DNA of 37,680 bases from Paracidobacterium acidisoli (GCF_003428625.2 NZ_QVQT02000010.1:1-37680); one strand, 5' to 3'; counted from the first letter of the stretch, positions 18,445-26,894 are shown. The notes: generated by a model from the sequence alone, not told the origin. Made by a program: numbers and translations.

Positions 18445-19326
18445 GTGAACAAGCCGGCAGGAGCTCCGCAACCCATCTTTCGACGTTGCCTTATTGCGCT
18501 GGTCGCCCTGACGCTGGCTTTCAGCCTGGGGGCAGACGGCGAAACGGGCAATGCTGCAACTCAGACTGCACAGGCTATCCAGAGCAATATCGATCTCCTG
18601 CAGTTCGTCACGCAGGTCAGGCTCTCCCCGGAGGAACGCGGACAGGTGAGGCAGGAGGTGACGAGTTCCATGAGCAGTGCGCCTCAGAATGTGATCCGTC
18701 GCGACGGTCTCATTGCGACAACGCTGACCAACGCCGCGCGTAACCCGAAGGACGCGCCCCGCCTGCGCGAGTTATGGCGCTATGATATTGCCGCCAGAGT
18801 TCCTCATTCCGATATTGAGTACATCCTTTCGGAAAAGTACGACCCCGTCGTCATCTTCGACGAACCCCATCAGCGCATCATCACGGGCGCGACGCTGATC
18901 GCCCTGCGCGATTGCACGGTGTGGTTTGCGCAGAAGCTCCACAAACCTGCGCCTGACGGGAGTTTTATTGCCGGTGAGCGCGCCTGGCTGAAATCGTCGT
19001 ACGGGCATCTGACCGACGATGTGCAGGATGCCTATGCGCACGTGGGACGGAACTGCCCTCATACGATGGATTTCTTCAGCGGAGTCGTTGCCGCGCAGCG
19101 GGATCGCTTTTTCAGTGAAAACGCGAAGGCGGTCGGCAACAGTGCGATCGCAGCCACAGATGCCGCTCTGATCTCGCGCATTGTTTACAACAACCTCCTT
19201 CATCGCGGGGGCGGAGCGGCGGCGATGAATGGGCGCGTCTTCGACTACATGGTTCAGCAGTCGCTTCTGCAGCAACAGTTACAGCGAACGGTTATCCGAA
19301 ATCCCTCTCTCCCGCCGCCGGATTAG
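18445..19326 (+). CDS. Secreted protein of unknown function
   Basis: A 293-aa protein not assigned to a family. GTG at 18445 is chosen because AGGAG precedes it by 6 nt and it opens a signal peptide: basic start MNKPAGAPQPIFRRC, then LIALVALTLAFSLGADG. The mature part is mostly helical in appearance and contains FVTQVRLSPEERGQVRQEV, an acidic/aromatic stretch LSEKYDPVVIFDEPHQRIIT, and a Gln-rich C-terminus (QQSLLQQQLQRT). Cys residues at about 158 (LRDCTVW) and 199 (GRNCPH) could form a disulfide outside the cytoplasm. It points toward the convergent TetR gene. Confidence 0.7.
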   Translation: MNKPAGAPQPIFRRCLIALVALTLAFSLGADGETGNAATQTAQAIQSNIDLLQFVTQVRLSPEERGQVRQEVTSSMSSAPQNVIRRDGLIATTLTNAARNPKDAPRLRELWRYDIAARVPHSDIEYILSEKYDPVVIFDEPHQRIITGATLIALRDCTVWFAQKLHKPAPDGSFIAGERAWLKSSYGHLTDDVQDAYAHVGRNCPHTMDFFSGVVAAQRDRFFSENAKAVGNSAIAATDAALISRIVYNNLLHRGGGAAAMNGRVFDYMVQQSLLQQQLQRTVIRNPSLPPPD

Positions 19327-19465
19327 CTGTCCCGAACACAGCTCATCCTGGTTCGGCACGATGGCCGGCGTACTGTGAGCCCCTCTTGGGGTAAGACGGC
19401 AATGCGCCCTGCCGGCAAGCCATGATTCAAAACGCGCATTGACGATTTCGCGTACAACGAGAACA

Positions 19466-20146
19466 TTATTGCTTTGAGGCACGGGATCGTCCGGATCGCT
19501 TCGTGATTGCGCTCTTCGGCAATCGCGGAACAGCCTGGACGCCCGCCCAAAGCGTGGCGATCGTTTGCTCGACGACGAGAGCCTGGTCAGGCAGGTCAGG
19601 CACGACCCCCTGGATGACCATGAGTGTGGCGAGGCCGAAGATCGCAAACCACCAGGTGTGAGCTACCACGATGTCATCCCTGTCTGGCAATCCTTCATCC
19701 CTGGCAACATCGAAAAAGAGCTGCACGAAACGTCCGAACAACGGCGCGCCAATGTCGTTGATATATTGTCCGGCGCGGACGCCGTTGCGGTTCTCAGGCC
19801 CGAAGAAGACATTGCGAAACTGCTGTGGATGGGCAGTGCAGAACTGAATCAGGCCGCGTGAAGTCGCAAAAAGGCGCTCCTTCGGTCGAGGATGTTCAGC
19901 GGCAATCGCGTCGAAGTTCTGAATCATCAGCTCGATCGTCTCGCCGCTCAGCTCGGCAAGAATGTGCCACTTGTCGGGGAAATGCTGATAGATCACGGCG
20001 TGCGTATAGCCGATCTCTTCAGCGATCGCGCGAAGCGTCACGGCCTCGTAGCCGCGATCGGCAAACATCCTGCTGGCAGCCGCAAGGATTTCGCCCCGCA
20101 ACTTCTCCCTGCGCTCTACCCGGCGGCTCGGTGATGTGGATGTCAC
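19466..20146 (-). CDS. TetR family transcriptional regulator
   Basis: A 226-aa regulator. The N-terminal HTH is typical: ILAAASRMFADRGYEAVTLR followed by AIAEEIGYTHAVIYQHFPDKWHILAEL (residues about 19-65). The C-terminal ligand domain resembles the TetR_C_13/WHG type (TWWFAIFGLATLMVIQGVV). It is divergent from an NmrA-like gene, and the shared promoter has three copies of AACCAnTGrTT, so it most likely represses both itself and the NmrA-DoxX genes until an unknown ligand binds. Confidence 0.92.
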   Translation of the reverse strand: MTSTSPSRRVERREKLRGEILAAASRMFADRGYEAVTLRAIAEEIGYTHAVIYQHFPDKWHILAELSGETIELMIQNFDAIAAEHPRPKERLFATSRGLIQFCTAHPQQFRNVFFGPENRNGVRAGQYINDIGAPLFGRFVQLFFDVARDEGLPDRDDIVVAHTWWFAIFGLATLMVIQGVVPDLPDQALVVEQTIATLWAGVQAVPRLPKSAITKRSGRSRASKQ

Positions 20147-20195
20147 TTCACCAGCTTAGTCCTTTGCGGCGATTTTTTCGACCCTCTGTCGATTT

Positions 20196-20241
20196 ATAAC
20201 CACTGGTGATAAAACCACTGATTAATTTGCAACCAATGGTT
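20196..20241. promoter_or_regulatory. Three-copy TetR operator in a divergent promoter
   Basis: Three pseudo-palindromes share AACCA-n-TGGTT: ATAACCACTGGTGAT (20196-20210), AACCACTGATT (20213-20223) and AACCAATGGTT (20231-20241; perfect). Centres are at 20203, 20218 and 20236. The array lies in an AT-rich stretch between the TetR start (20146) and the NmrA start (20316), where promoters for both must be. Confidence 0.65.
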
Positions 20242-20315
20242 ATTGTTTATCTCTAATCGTCAGGGCCGCGCATTTGGGTGGGCGGCCAAATACGAGCCAA
20301 AAGGAGAAAACCAGC

Positions 20316-21188
20316 ATGTATTTAGTCATGGGCATTACCGGAAAAGTTGGGGGCGCCACCGCGCGGCATCTGCTGAAGCAGGGCAAACAGGTGCGAGCAC
20401 TGGTGCGCAATCGTGAGAAAGCGGCGAAGTGGGCAGACCAGGGCGTGGAGCTGGTGGATGGAGACTGGAACGATGCGACAGCCATAGCGGCGGCGCTTAA
20501 AGGTGTTGAAGGCGCGTTTGTTATGTTGCCGGCCGTATGGGCACCCTCGCCTGATTACAGAGAAGCAAAGGGCGTGATTGCGAACTATGTCGACGCGCTG
20601 ACCAGGGTAGCGCCGCCGCGGGTGGCAGCGCTCTCGTCGATGGGCGCGAACAGAACAGGCGGGGTCGGGAACGTCACGGCCTTATCGCTTTTGGAGCAGG
20701 GATTTCGCGGCCTGCCGTCTCCGGTCGCATTTGTGCGCGCAGGCGGCTTTTTCGAAAACTTTCTTTACGGCTTGCAGGTCGCCCAGGGCGGAACACTCCC
20801 CGTCTTCTACAATCCCACAAACCGGAAATCGACAATGGTCGCGACAGAAGACATCGGCGCGGAGGTGGCAACGCTTCTGACCGGGCCGGCGTGGTCAGGG
20901 CATCGCGTCATCGAGCTGGGTTCGATGGTAAGCGCGGATGAAGTGGCCGCACAACTGGGCGAAGTCCTGGCACTCGACGTAAAGGCCTTTGCGCTCCCGC
21001 GTGCAGGCTGGGCAGAAGCGTTCCAGCAGTTCGGCATCCCGAAGGGCCACACCGGACCTGCCGAAGAAATGTTTGAGAGCGTGAACGCGGGATGGATGGA
21101 CCTCGGAATCACGGGTACGGAGCACGTAGCGGGTACGACGTCCGCACGCGATGTGTTTGCGGCTGCACAGAACGCCGTCAGAGCGTAA
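20316..21188 (+). CDS. NmrA-like NAD(P)-binding protein
   Basis: A 290-aa atypical short-chain dehydrogenase. The nucleotide-binding motif is MYLVMGITGKVGGATARHLL (GxTGxxG), followed by VRALVRNREKA for NADP discrimination and GDWNDATAIAAALKGVEGAF. It keeps no full YxxxK catalytic pair, as in NmrA and QorB-like redox sensors. QOR2-like proteins of this sort reduce quinones, NmrA proteins only sense the cofactor. ATG at 20316 follows AAGGAGAAAA. The divergent TetR gene and the operator array imply regulation by that repressor. Confidence 0.88.
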   Translation: MYLVMGITGKVGGATARHLLKQGKQVRALVRNREKAAKWADQGVELVDGDWNDATAIAAALKGVEGAFVMLPAVWAPSPDYREAKGVIANYVDALTRVAPPRVAALSSMGANRTGGVGNVTALSLLEQGFRGLPSPVAFVRAGGFFENFLYGLQVAQGGTLPVFYNPTNRKSTMVATEDIGAEVATLLTGPAWSGHRVIELGSMVSADEVAAQLGEVLALDVKAFALPRAGWAEAFQQFGIPKGHTGPAEEMFESVNAGWMDLGITGTEHVAGTTSARDVFAAAQNAVRA

Positions 21189-21351
21189 GTCCGGGGCAGG
21201 CAGCATCAGCGCCTCTGGGTGGGGACAGCCAGCCGTGGCCGCGGCGGCTTCATGTTCGACCGGCTGTTCCTGCCTTTGCTGCTCAGCCATAGCCGGCAGA
21301 TTGCAGAACGATTTAAACCATTTAAACCGCAGCGAGAGGATCGCTTTTGAT

Positions 21352-21771
21352 ATGAAAGCTGAACACACCATCGATAAATCCGTGCAGGCAGGTCGAGCAA
21401 CTCAGATAGCCGCAATGATAATGACCGGCCTCGTCGCCTTCGTCTGGGTGTACTTCGGAAGGTTATATCTGATTCACGATCCCGCCGAATGGAGGATCGC
21501 CAGTCAGCAGCTCGGATACCCGCTCTATATCCTCCCTCTGATTGGCGTGACCCACATCCTTGGTGGTGTGGGCCTTCTGATTCCCAATGTGCCTCGATTG
21601 ACTGAGTGGGTTTATGCCGGTCTCGCAATCACTCTTTTACTTGCGTTCTGTTCGCAACTGAATGGCGGCGGCAGTACCTGGGATAAATTCGATCCGATTC
21701 TTGTTATGGCGTTCGTCTTTGCTTCGTATGTATTAAGACGCTGCATGCGCGCAAACAGGTGGTCGATATGA
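21352..21771 (+). CDS. DoxX-like small membrane protein
   Basis: A 139-aa protein with four hydrophobic segments: IAAMIMTGLVAFVWVYFG, LPLIGVTHILGGVGLLIP, WVYAGLAITLLLAFCSQL and PILVMAFVFASYVL. The GVTHILGGVGLLIPxxxxxTEWVYAGLAI pattern is typical of DoxX-like/DUF4267-type proteins. These associate with redox stress responses; the molecular function is poorly known. It begins at ATG 21352, with GAGAGGA upstream at a long spacing. It lies 163 bp after the NmrA-like gene on the same strand and could share its transcript. Confidence 0.8.
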   Translation: MKAEHTIDKSVQAGRATQIAAMIMTGLVAFVWVYFGRLYLIHDPAEWRIASQQLGYPLYILPLIGVTHILGGVGLLIPNVPRLTEWVYAGLAITLLLAFCSQLNGGGSTWDKFDPILVMAFVFASYVLRRCMRANRWSI

Positions 21772-21933
21772 AGAACACACCCGGTGGGCAGTATTACTCT
21801 TTCCAGGCACGTCGCAGTGACCCGACGAGGGTCCGGACCGCCACTCGCCGACCGGCATCCTCCTCAATCATTACAAGGCCGTCGGCCCCTTGATGATCGG
21901 ATATCCCACAGTGAAATCATGTGAATTGAAGTT

Positions 21934-23073
21934 TCAGAAATGCCCTGCAGGAGCCAGCGCCAGGCGGCCTGTCTCCGTCAGTTGATCGCATCGATAGATG
22001 GCAAAGCCTTCACGGCTGTCGAGCCACGCATAATAGAACATGCCGAGGACTCGCCTGTCGGCGAGATAGGGCTGGAAGTTCGCCCGTGTTTCATTGACCA
22101 GAGTGATCTGGTTCGTTTCCCTGGGAGGACAGGAGGCATCGTGATTGGCGATGCCCCATTCCGTAATCCAGCATGGCTTCCCCTGCGCGCTGCCTTGCGG
22201 CCGGCATTCCGCCAGAACGTACTTCTGCAATCGCTCCCGGCGTCCTGCCGCGGCGGCTGGGTTTCCTGGATCGTTCGTCCACGGGTAAGTGTGAACGCCG
22301 TAAGCGTCCACGAGATCATCCAGACCGTGGGCGCGCATGAAATCGAGAGTTGCGGTCGCGCTGACCGCATCCAGCCGCGAAGTGCGAGCAGCCTCCGGAG
22401 CCTCGTTGAACACCAGCCCGGCACTGATGATCGCCGCGTGCTGGTTGAGCTTCGATCGCGAGCGGACGTCCCTGATGACTGCCAGCAGCCTGAGATATTG
22501 CAGATAGCCCCTGGCCACCTGCTGCGCCTCGGGGTCATGCGAAAGATCTCCGAGATCGAACTCCCTGGAGTGGGAGGGAGTTTCCGCGGGCATGCTGAAA
22601 TCCGCGTTGAACATCGGTGAATTAATCTCGTTTCCCAGCTCGAAGCCGGCCAGCGTAATACCGGCAGCATCGAGCTTTGCCAGCAGCGGCTCGAAGTATT
22701 TGCGAAACTGATCGGGATCGGCTGCAGACAGCGGAGGTCCTCCCCACACGCCAAACGCGTTGGGATAGGGCCGGCTGGGTGCTCCCGGACGATATTGCAG
22801 CTGGACCAGCCAAAGGATGCGGATACCCTGCGCCTGAGCACGACGGGCAAAGTCGATGCCCTTGTCGTCGGGCGTGATCCCTGCGCGGATGAAGTGAACA
22901 CCGGCGGCGTGCAGCGCGGAGAGAATAGCGTTCTGCTGATCGACGCTCAGTGAGGCCATCGAGGCATTCACTCCGACGACCGGCTCCTGCGCATACATCG
23001 AAGCCGACAAAACCGCAAAGAACGCAAGCGTTCTAAAGGCCCGGCCTGTTGCTCTCCAATTCATCCCAGCCAT
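21934..23073 (-). CDS. Secreted glycoside hydrolase-like protein, clan GH-A
   Basis: A 379-aa protein with a signal peptide (RTLAFFAVLSASMYAQ, cleavage near residue 29). A TIM-barrel glycosidase is suggested by IRAGITPDDKG early on, the acid/base glutamate E149 in GFELGNEINSP (the Asn-Glu pair of clan GH-A) and the nucleophile E305 in PCWITEWGIAN, plus YGVHTYPW before it. The subfamily (GH5, GH39 or other) cannot be fixed from motifs alone. It presumably acts on an external polysaccharide. ATG at 23073 is preferred over GTG 23091; a third option, ATG 23064, is nine codons of signal peptide shorter than the GTG. Confidence 0.8.
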   Translation of the reverse strand: MAGMNWRATGRAFRTLAFFAVLSASMYAQEPVVGVNASMASLSVDQQNAILSALHAAGVHFIRAGITPDDKGIDFARRAQAQGIRILWLVQLQYRPGAPSRPYPNAFGVWGGPPLSAADPDQFRKYFEPLLAKLDAAGITLAGFELGNEINSPMFNADFSMPAETPSHSREFDLGDLSHDPEAQQVARGYLQYLRLLAVIRDVRSRSKLNQHAAIISAGLVFNEAPEAARTSRLDAVSATATLDFMRAHGLDDLVDAYGVHTYPWTNDPGNPAAAAGRRERLQKYVLAECRPQGSAQGKPCWITEWGIANHDASCPPRETNQITLVNETRANFQPYLADRRVLGMFYYAWLDSREGFAIYRCDQLTETGRLALAPAGHF

Positions 23074-23188
23074 GCTTCCACTATGCTTCACTCGTGCCGC
23101 CTGCAGTGTTAACTGTCGCCGACAGGCCTCACAAACGCACTTCCCGTCACCGGAGCACCGCTCTCAGCGATGACTCCCGTGGCAGTGG

Positions 23189-24004
23189 TCACAGTATTCC
23201 CTGTTGCACGGCCTGATAGACAGTCGGAACCGTAAGCTGGAAGCCGAGGCCGCGAAGCCGTGATCCATCCATGCGGCCCATCCATGGATTGGTCAGGGGC
23301 TCCGCTGACGGCTCGACGGGAGAGCCAACCAGGCTGGCCATCTCGTAGAGGGTCGTAGGCGCGTCGTCGCAGATGTTGACGATGCGCCCGTCCATCACTC
23401 CAGTCAGAGCAAGCTCGACCACGCGCGCCACATCTCGCTGGTGAACGAGACTGAAAGTCCTTGCCGGATGCCACTTGAACCTCGTGGCCAGCGCGGGTAC
23501 GGCCGCCAGATGTCCGTCCCCATCGCCGTAGACGAAACCGAGACGGAGAATACTCCAGTTGAGCCCACTGTTGCGGAGTTCCTTTTCCGCAGCAATCTTG
23601 CTCGCCGGATACGCGAGCTTCGGATGAGTCGCATCCTCTTCGCGGCCGGGATGGGATGCGTCCGCATCGTAGACCAGTCCGGTGCTTGCCATCACGAAGC
23701 GAGCTTGTGGAGCGTGTGCTTTCGCAGCGGCGATCAGGTTTTTTGTGCCATCGAGATTAGCCCGCCAGATATCATCCTCATTCTGCGTCCGGAAAACCGC
23801 GGCAAGATGAACGATCGCTGAAACGCCCTCCACGGCCTGCTTCAGCGAATCGGCATGGAGAAGGTCGCCTTCCACAGGCGTCGCTCCGGCAGGAACGTCT
23901 TTGCCGGGCCGTACAAGCGCACGGCAGTCCACGCCGGCGTCTGCGAACCGCCGCAGGAGCCGCGAGCCCACGAGTCCCGTTCCACCAGTAACCAAGATGG
24001 TCAT
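23189..24004 (-). CDS. NAD-dependent epimerase/dehydratase family protein
   Basis: A 271-aa extended short-chain dehydrogenase. The NAD-binding motif GGTGLVG is at residues 7-13, followed by VEGDLLHADSLKQAVEGVSAIVHLAA and the active-site YxxxK in LAYPASKIAAEKEL. Related proteins include dihydroflavonol reductase-like enzymes and sugar epimerases; the substrate is open. The ATG at 24004 overlaps the TGA of the MarR gene (ATGA), so translation is probably coupled and the protein is part of the MarR-controlled operon. An uninterrupted frame continues far upstream, but that region is the MarR gene in another frame. Confidence 0.9.
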   Translation of the reverse strand: MTILVTGGTGLVGSRLLRRFADAGVDCRALVRPGKDVPAGATPVEGDLLHADSLKQAVEGVSAIVHLAAVFRTQNEDDIWRANLDGTKNLIAAAKAHAPQARFVMASTGLVYDADASHPGREEDATHPKLAYPASKIAAEKELRNSGLNWSILRLGFVYGDGDGHLAAVPALATRFKWHPARTFSLVHQRDVARVVELALTGVMDGRIVNICDDAPTTLYEMASLVGSPVEPSAEPLTNPWMGRMDGSRLRGLGFQLTVPTVYQAVQQGIL

Positions 24005-24477
24005 GCCTGATCTCCTCCTGAAATGTGTTCGTTGAGGCGTTGCGTTGCGGCCTGCAGCACCCGGCGAGCTGTCGCCAGCTCCGCGGGGTCGGCGCCGTTG
24101 AATGCGACTGCCAGAATGAGCTCGGTCGGATCGGGCAGCGATTTCCAAAGCTTCATGCCCGAGCGGGTGATGCGAAGCATCCGTTGACGCTGATCTTTGG
24201 AGTCGGGCGTCTGATCGACCAGACCTTTGCGCACCAGTGTCGCCACCACCCCGCTCAGCGTGGCCCTCTCGATCTGGAGTATGCGCACCAGGTCGCGCTG
24301 CATCGTCGGTCCGCTGTTCGCCAGCTGAGACAGCACATACCACTGCGTCGATCCAAGGTCGTAGGGGCGCAGAACGGAGTCCATCATCGCGCGGGCCGCG
24401 AAATATAACCGCTTCGCCCACGCGCCCACCGAATCATGCTTCAGGTTCACTCGTTCGTCTGCTATCCGCTTCACCAA
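24001..24477 (-). CDS. MarR family transcriptional regulator
   Basis: A 158-aa winged-helix protein. The MarR core is YDLGSTQWYVLSQLANSGPT, then RILQIERATLSGVVATLVRKG and the wing DSKDQRQRMLRITRSG (residues about 38-110). It leads a two-gene operon with the epimerase-like gene. A near-perfect inverted repeat lies 9-33 bp upstream of its start, so autorepression is likely, lifted by an unknown phenolic or other ligand. Confidence 0.92.
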   Translation of the reverse strand: MVKRIADERVNLKHDSVGAWAKRLYFAARAMMDSVLRPYDLGSTQWYVLSQLANSGPTMQRDLVRILQIERATLSGVVATLVRKGLVDQTPDSKDQRQRMLRITRSGMKLWKSLPDPTELILAVAFNGADPAELATARRVLQAATQRLNEHISGGDQA

Positions 24478-24486
24478 TTCGATAGT

Positions 24487-24510
24487 TACCTAACGAAATA
24501 TTGTCAGGTA
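24487..24510 (-). promoter_or_regulatory. Inverted repeat upstream of the MarR gene
   Basis: TACCTAAC (24487-24494) and GTCAGGTA (24503-24510) form an inverted repeat with seven of eight positions matched around an 8-bp AT-rich spacer. It begins 9 bp before the MarR start and probably overlaps the promoter. Confidence 0.55.
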
Positions 24511-24805
24511 CCGAACGACCTGTCAACTCCGCCCCTGCGTGCCGGATGGCCAATCTTCTGAAGCGCGCTTCCCGTGCCCATCTCCGAAGCTTCGGACACA
24601 GGCATCGACACGCTCAACCTTCTCATCCCGAGCGAAGTCGGGGGATCTGCATTTTCTCTCCCCGAAGCATCCAGGGTGCCCCACCTTCGCGCAGCTAAGG
24701 TGGGAACGTCTCGCGCCCGCGAGACCCGGTAGAAGCACCGGGCAATCGGGGTCTCCGGTGAACAACGATCAGGGGAACAGAAATCGAGAATTGCAAAATT
24801 CATGC
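24511..24805. other. Structured intergenic element
   Basis: Three hairpins follow each other: CCCGA/TCGGG (24627-24631, 24638-24642), CCCACCTT/AAGGTGGG (24680-24687, 24697-24704) and GAGACCC/GGGTCTC (24721-24727, 24749-24755), the last with an inner CCCGG/CCGGG. There is no ribosome-binding site with a credible gene on either strand. The style, including CCCGAGCGAAGTCGGGGGAT, resembles dispersed intergenic elements I associate with acidobacterial genomes. It might instead be a structured RNA; no promoter was found for one. Confidence 0.4.
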
Positions 24806-24833
24806 TTGACATCGCACGACAATTCACTACCAT
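24806..24833 (+). promoter_or_regulatory. Sigma-70-like promoter of the ArsR gene
   Basis: TTGACA (24806-24811) is a perfect -35 and TACCAT (24828-24833) a fair -10, with a 16-bp spacer. Only six bases separate the -10 from the GTG start at 24840, so transcription would begin at or next to the start codon and the mRNA would be leaderless. The absence of a ribosome-binding site agrees. Confidence 0.6.
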
Positions 24834-24839
24834 ACGGTT

Positions 24840-25187
24840 GTGGATAAATTGGACACAACATTCGCGGCTTTGTCTGATCCAACTCGCCGAGTAATGATCG
24901 AACGGCTCTCTCGCGGGCCTGCCACTGTGCATGGATTGACGGAACCGTTTGCACTCTCGCAGCAGATGATTTCAAAACATATCGCCTGCCTGGTGCGGGC
25001 GCGAATTGTGATCAAGACGAAGCGTGGACGAGAGAGTGTGTGCACGCTCAGGCCGGAGGCGATCAAGACAGTCAGCGACTGGGCGATTCGCTATCGCCGA
25101 TTCTGGGAAGAGCGCTTCGACAAACTGGAAGTAGTTGTCAATCAAATGAAGAAAGAGGAGGCCGGAGATGGCAGAAAACACGGTTAG
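24840..25187 (+). CDS. ArsR family regulator of an AHSA1 gene
   Basis: A 115-aa winged-helix protein: FAALSDPTRRVMIERLSRGP, VHGLTEPFALSQQMISKHIA and KTKRGRESVCTLRPEAI are the ArsR/SmtB core. No metal-binding CxC motif is present, as usual for the subgroup coupled to SRPBCC proteins. It overlaps the downstream AHSA1-like gene by 20 bp, a very common pairing, and presumably regulates its own operon. The start is GTG 24840, probably on a leaderless transcript. Confidence 0.92.
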   Translation: MDKLDTTFAALSDPTRRVMIERLSRGPATVHGLTEPFALSQQMISKHIACLVRARIVIKTKRGRESVCTLRPEAIKTVSDWAIRYRRFWEERFDKLEVVVNQMKKEEAGDGRKHG

Positions 25188-25677
25188 CGAAATTGAGCGG
25201 ATGGTCATTACAAGAGTTTTTGATGCCCCACGCGAGCTGGTTTGGAAGGCGTGGACAGACCCCAAGTACATCATGCAGTGGTGGGGACCGAAGGGCTTTA
25301 CTGCGCCGGTTTGTGAGATGGATTTTCGCGTCGGAGGAAAACTTCTCTGCTGTATGAGGGCGCCGGATGGGCAGGAGGGCTGGAATGCGGTTGAATACCA
25401 CGAGATTGTTTTGCACGAGAAGATCGTTTCGTCCATGTACTTTTCGGACTCCAAAGGGAACAGGGTCGACCCTGCGGAACTAGGAATAGAGCATGAGGCT
25501 ATCGAAGGTGCGTACGACGTGACCATCTTTGAGGATCTCGGAAACGGCCAGACGCGACTCACGCACATTGGAAATGAACCCATGGAGAGCGCGAAAAATA
25601 GCGGCCAACTCGAGGGCTGGAACGAGACACTCGATAAGGTTGCTACAGTGGTTGCGGAGCTGGCGCAGACGAAATAG
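25168..25677 (+). CDS. SRPBCC/AHSA1-like protein
   Basis: A 169-aa protein of the activator of Hsp90 ATPase homologue 1-like group. ITRVFDAPRELVWKAWTDPK and MQWWGPKGFTAPVCEMDFRVGG are hallmark sequences, and the C-terminal helix (EGWNETLDKVATVVAELA) closes the ligand cavity. Bacterial members bind small hydrophobic ligands; a specific role is unknown. It is read with the overlapping ArsR regulator, and GAGGAGG supports the ATG at 25168. Confidence 0.92.
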   Translation: MAENTVSEIERMVITRVFDAPRELVWKAWTDPKYIMQWWGPKGFTAPVCEMDFRVGGKLLCCMRAPDGQEGWNAVEYHEIVLHEKIVSSMYFSDSKGNRVDPAELGIEHEAIEGAYDVTIFEDLGNGQTRLTHIGNEPMESAKNSGQLEGWNETLDKVATVVAELAQTK

Positions 25678-26011
25678 GAAGTTGACGTTTGACGATCGTC
25701 ACGCGCGAGATACAGCTGAGGCTGGCGGCGAGGGCCTGGTTTGAACAGGCTTCTCGCCGCTCGGCCGATTCGTCGCATCTCCGAATAAGTGACCCTTTGG
25801 CCCCACTGTTAACTCAGGCCAATGCGCTCATCGAACTCGACCGAACGGCAGGGATTCGTCCTCATAAACGCCGATATCGCCACAGTGGCCCACGAAGAGT
25901 CTGTACTTGTTAGAGAGGACAGAAGCAGGATCACTGACGAGAAGCCGACTTATCATTACCGATAGCGATCATGTTCGAACCCTGACGCCACGGGGATTAT
26001 GGAGGAAGCAT
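25678..26011. other. Gap holding the left copy of the dispersed repeat
   Basis: After the AHSA1 gene there is about 140 bp with no recognisable content, then repeat copy A (25816-25965, separate entry), then the leader of the cassette gene with GGAGG at 26001-26005. A plus-strand frame at 25689-25913 lies mostly in this non-coding sequence and is not considered real. Confidence 0.45.
25816..25965 (+). repeat. Dispersed repeat, copy A
   Basis: The 69-bp core 25891-25959 aligns without gaps to 27574-27642 with 61 identities. Outside the core, AGGCCAATGCGCTCAT at its left end recurs with one change at 30437, and ATAAACGC plus the closing GCCGACTTnnnnnTACCGAT are shared with copy E. Copies A and B are in the same orientation and bracket two genes. 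Confidence 0.75.
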
Positions 26012-26824
26012 TTGTTCACGCATTATGATGACCCCGGTAAGTGTGAATGGCGAGGCGGAGCCCTCGACGCATTCGTAAAGCACTATAACGAGATATCTGG
26101 AACAAAGTATGCACTGACCGAATGCCTGGACGTTGTTAGGATTTCGGGGGTGACCCCGAAAGAGCCGGAAGTGCTTTTAACAGATACAAGCACAGGCGTT
26201 CAAATGGTGATTGAACGAAAGTCAGTCGTCTGGCCGATATCCTACATTTATCAGCATGGACTAGGACACGAATTTGCTGGCTTGGTATGGGAAGGCGCGA
26301 AGGGCCATTTTCATGAGGCTGGTTACAAGTTGTCGATCCGGTCTGCTGAGCTAAGAGCCATGAGCGGTAAGGAAATCAGGGAAGCTGGTAGACAAATTGG
26401 CGAAGCGGTCTCATTGCTCACACCAGCGGACTTGCCGATTCAAAGGGCTCAACCGATCGAGTGGTGGTTCAGAACTATAGAATCGGGCGAGGAAGACGAG
26501 GACTTCAAAGGAATCGCCATCAATGAGTTTGGTTCGATGGGCCTGGACGGCTCTGAACGGGAGGCCGCGGTTGCAGGAATTCCTTCAGAAATCCACGGGC
26601 AGCTCAATGCTGCTGTAGAAAAGTTTCACAGGTACCAAAAACAAGTTAAATTGGTTCTTCTCGATTTCTACTCTGAAGATCTGTGGGAAGACGATATTCC
26701 CCCGATGATGCAGAACATTCAAATCCCCGACGGGATTGATGAAATCTGGCGGACTATACGCGATTGGGTCTCAGCCGATGATTATGAGGTAGGTTACGAT
26801 CGCCTGTATAAACGATCGTCGTAA
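26012..26824 (+). CDS. Unknown protein with possible PD-(D/E)XK core
   Basis: A 270-aa protein not recognised as a known family. The TTG at 26012 is chosen because GGAGG ends 6 nt before it; the frame stays open upstream into the repeat, where starts would encode repeat sequence. Residues 53-70 (EVLLTDTSTGVQMVIERK) end in E-R-K after a hydrophobic strand preceded by an acid, the layout of a PD-(D/E)XK nuclease core, but other explanations fit. The C-terminal half is acidic (ESGEEDEDFKGIAINEFGS, LLDFYSEDLWEDDIPPM). Base composition and codon use are less GC-biased than in neighbours, with many A/T-ending codons. Together with the following gene it forms a cassette flanked by repeat copies A and B. 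Confidence 0.7.
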   Translation: MFTHYDDPGKCEWRGGALDAFVKHYNEISGTKYALTECLDVVRISGVTPKEPEVLLTDTSTGVQMVIERKSVVWPISYIYQHGLGHEFAGLVWEGAKGHFHEAGYKLSIRSAELRAMSGKEIREAGRQIGEAVSLLTPADLPIQRAQPIEWWFRTIESGEEDEDFKGIAINEFGSMGLDGSEREAAVAGIPSEIHGQLNAAVEKFHRYQKQVKLVLLDFYSEDLWEDDIPPMMQNIQIPDGIDEIWRTIRDWVSADDYEVGYDRLYKRSS

Positions 26825-26894
26825 TTTTCAGACCCGCGTCGCGCTTGCTTGTGTGTAAAACAATGATCGAGATCAAGAGGTTATCTTCACTTCC

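Noticed and set aside
23092-23188. A minus-strand reading with a threonine/glycine-rich end (TVTTATGVIAESGAPVTG)
   Set aside because: It is out of frame with the epimerase-like gene, has no start of its own, and resembles low-complexity chance sequence.
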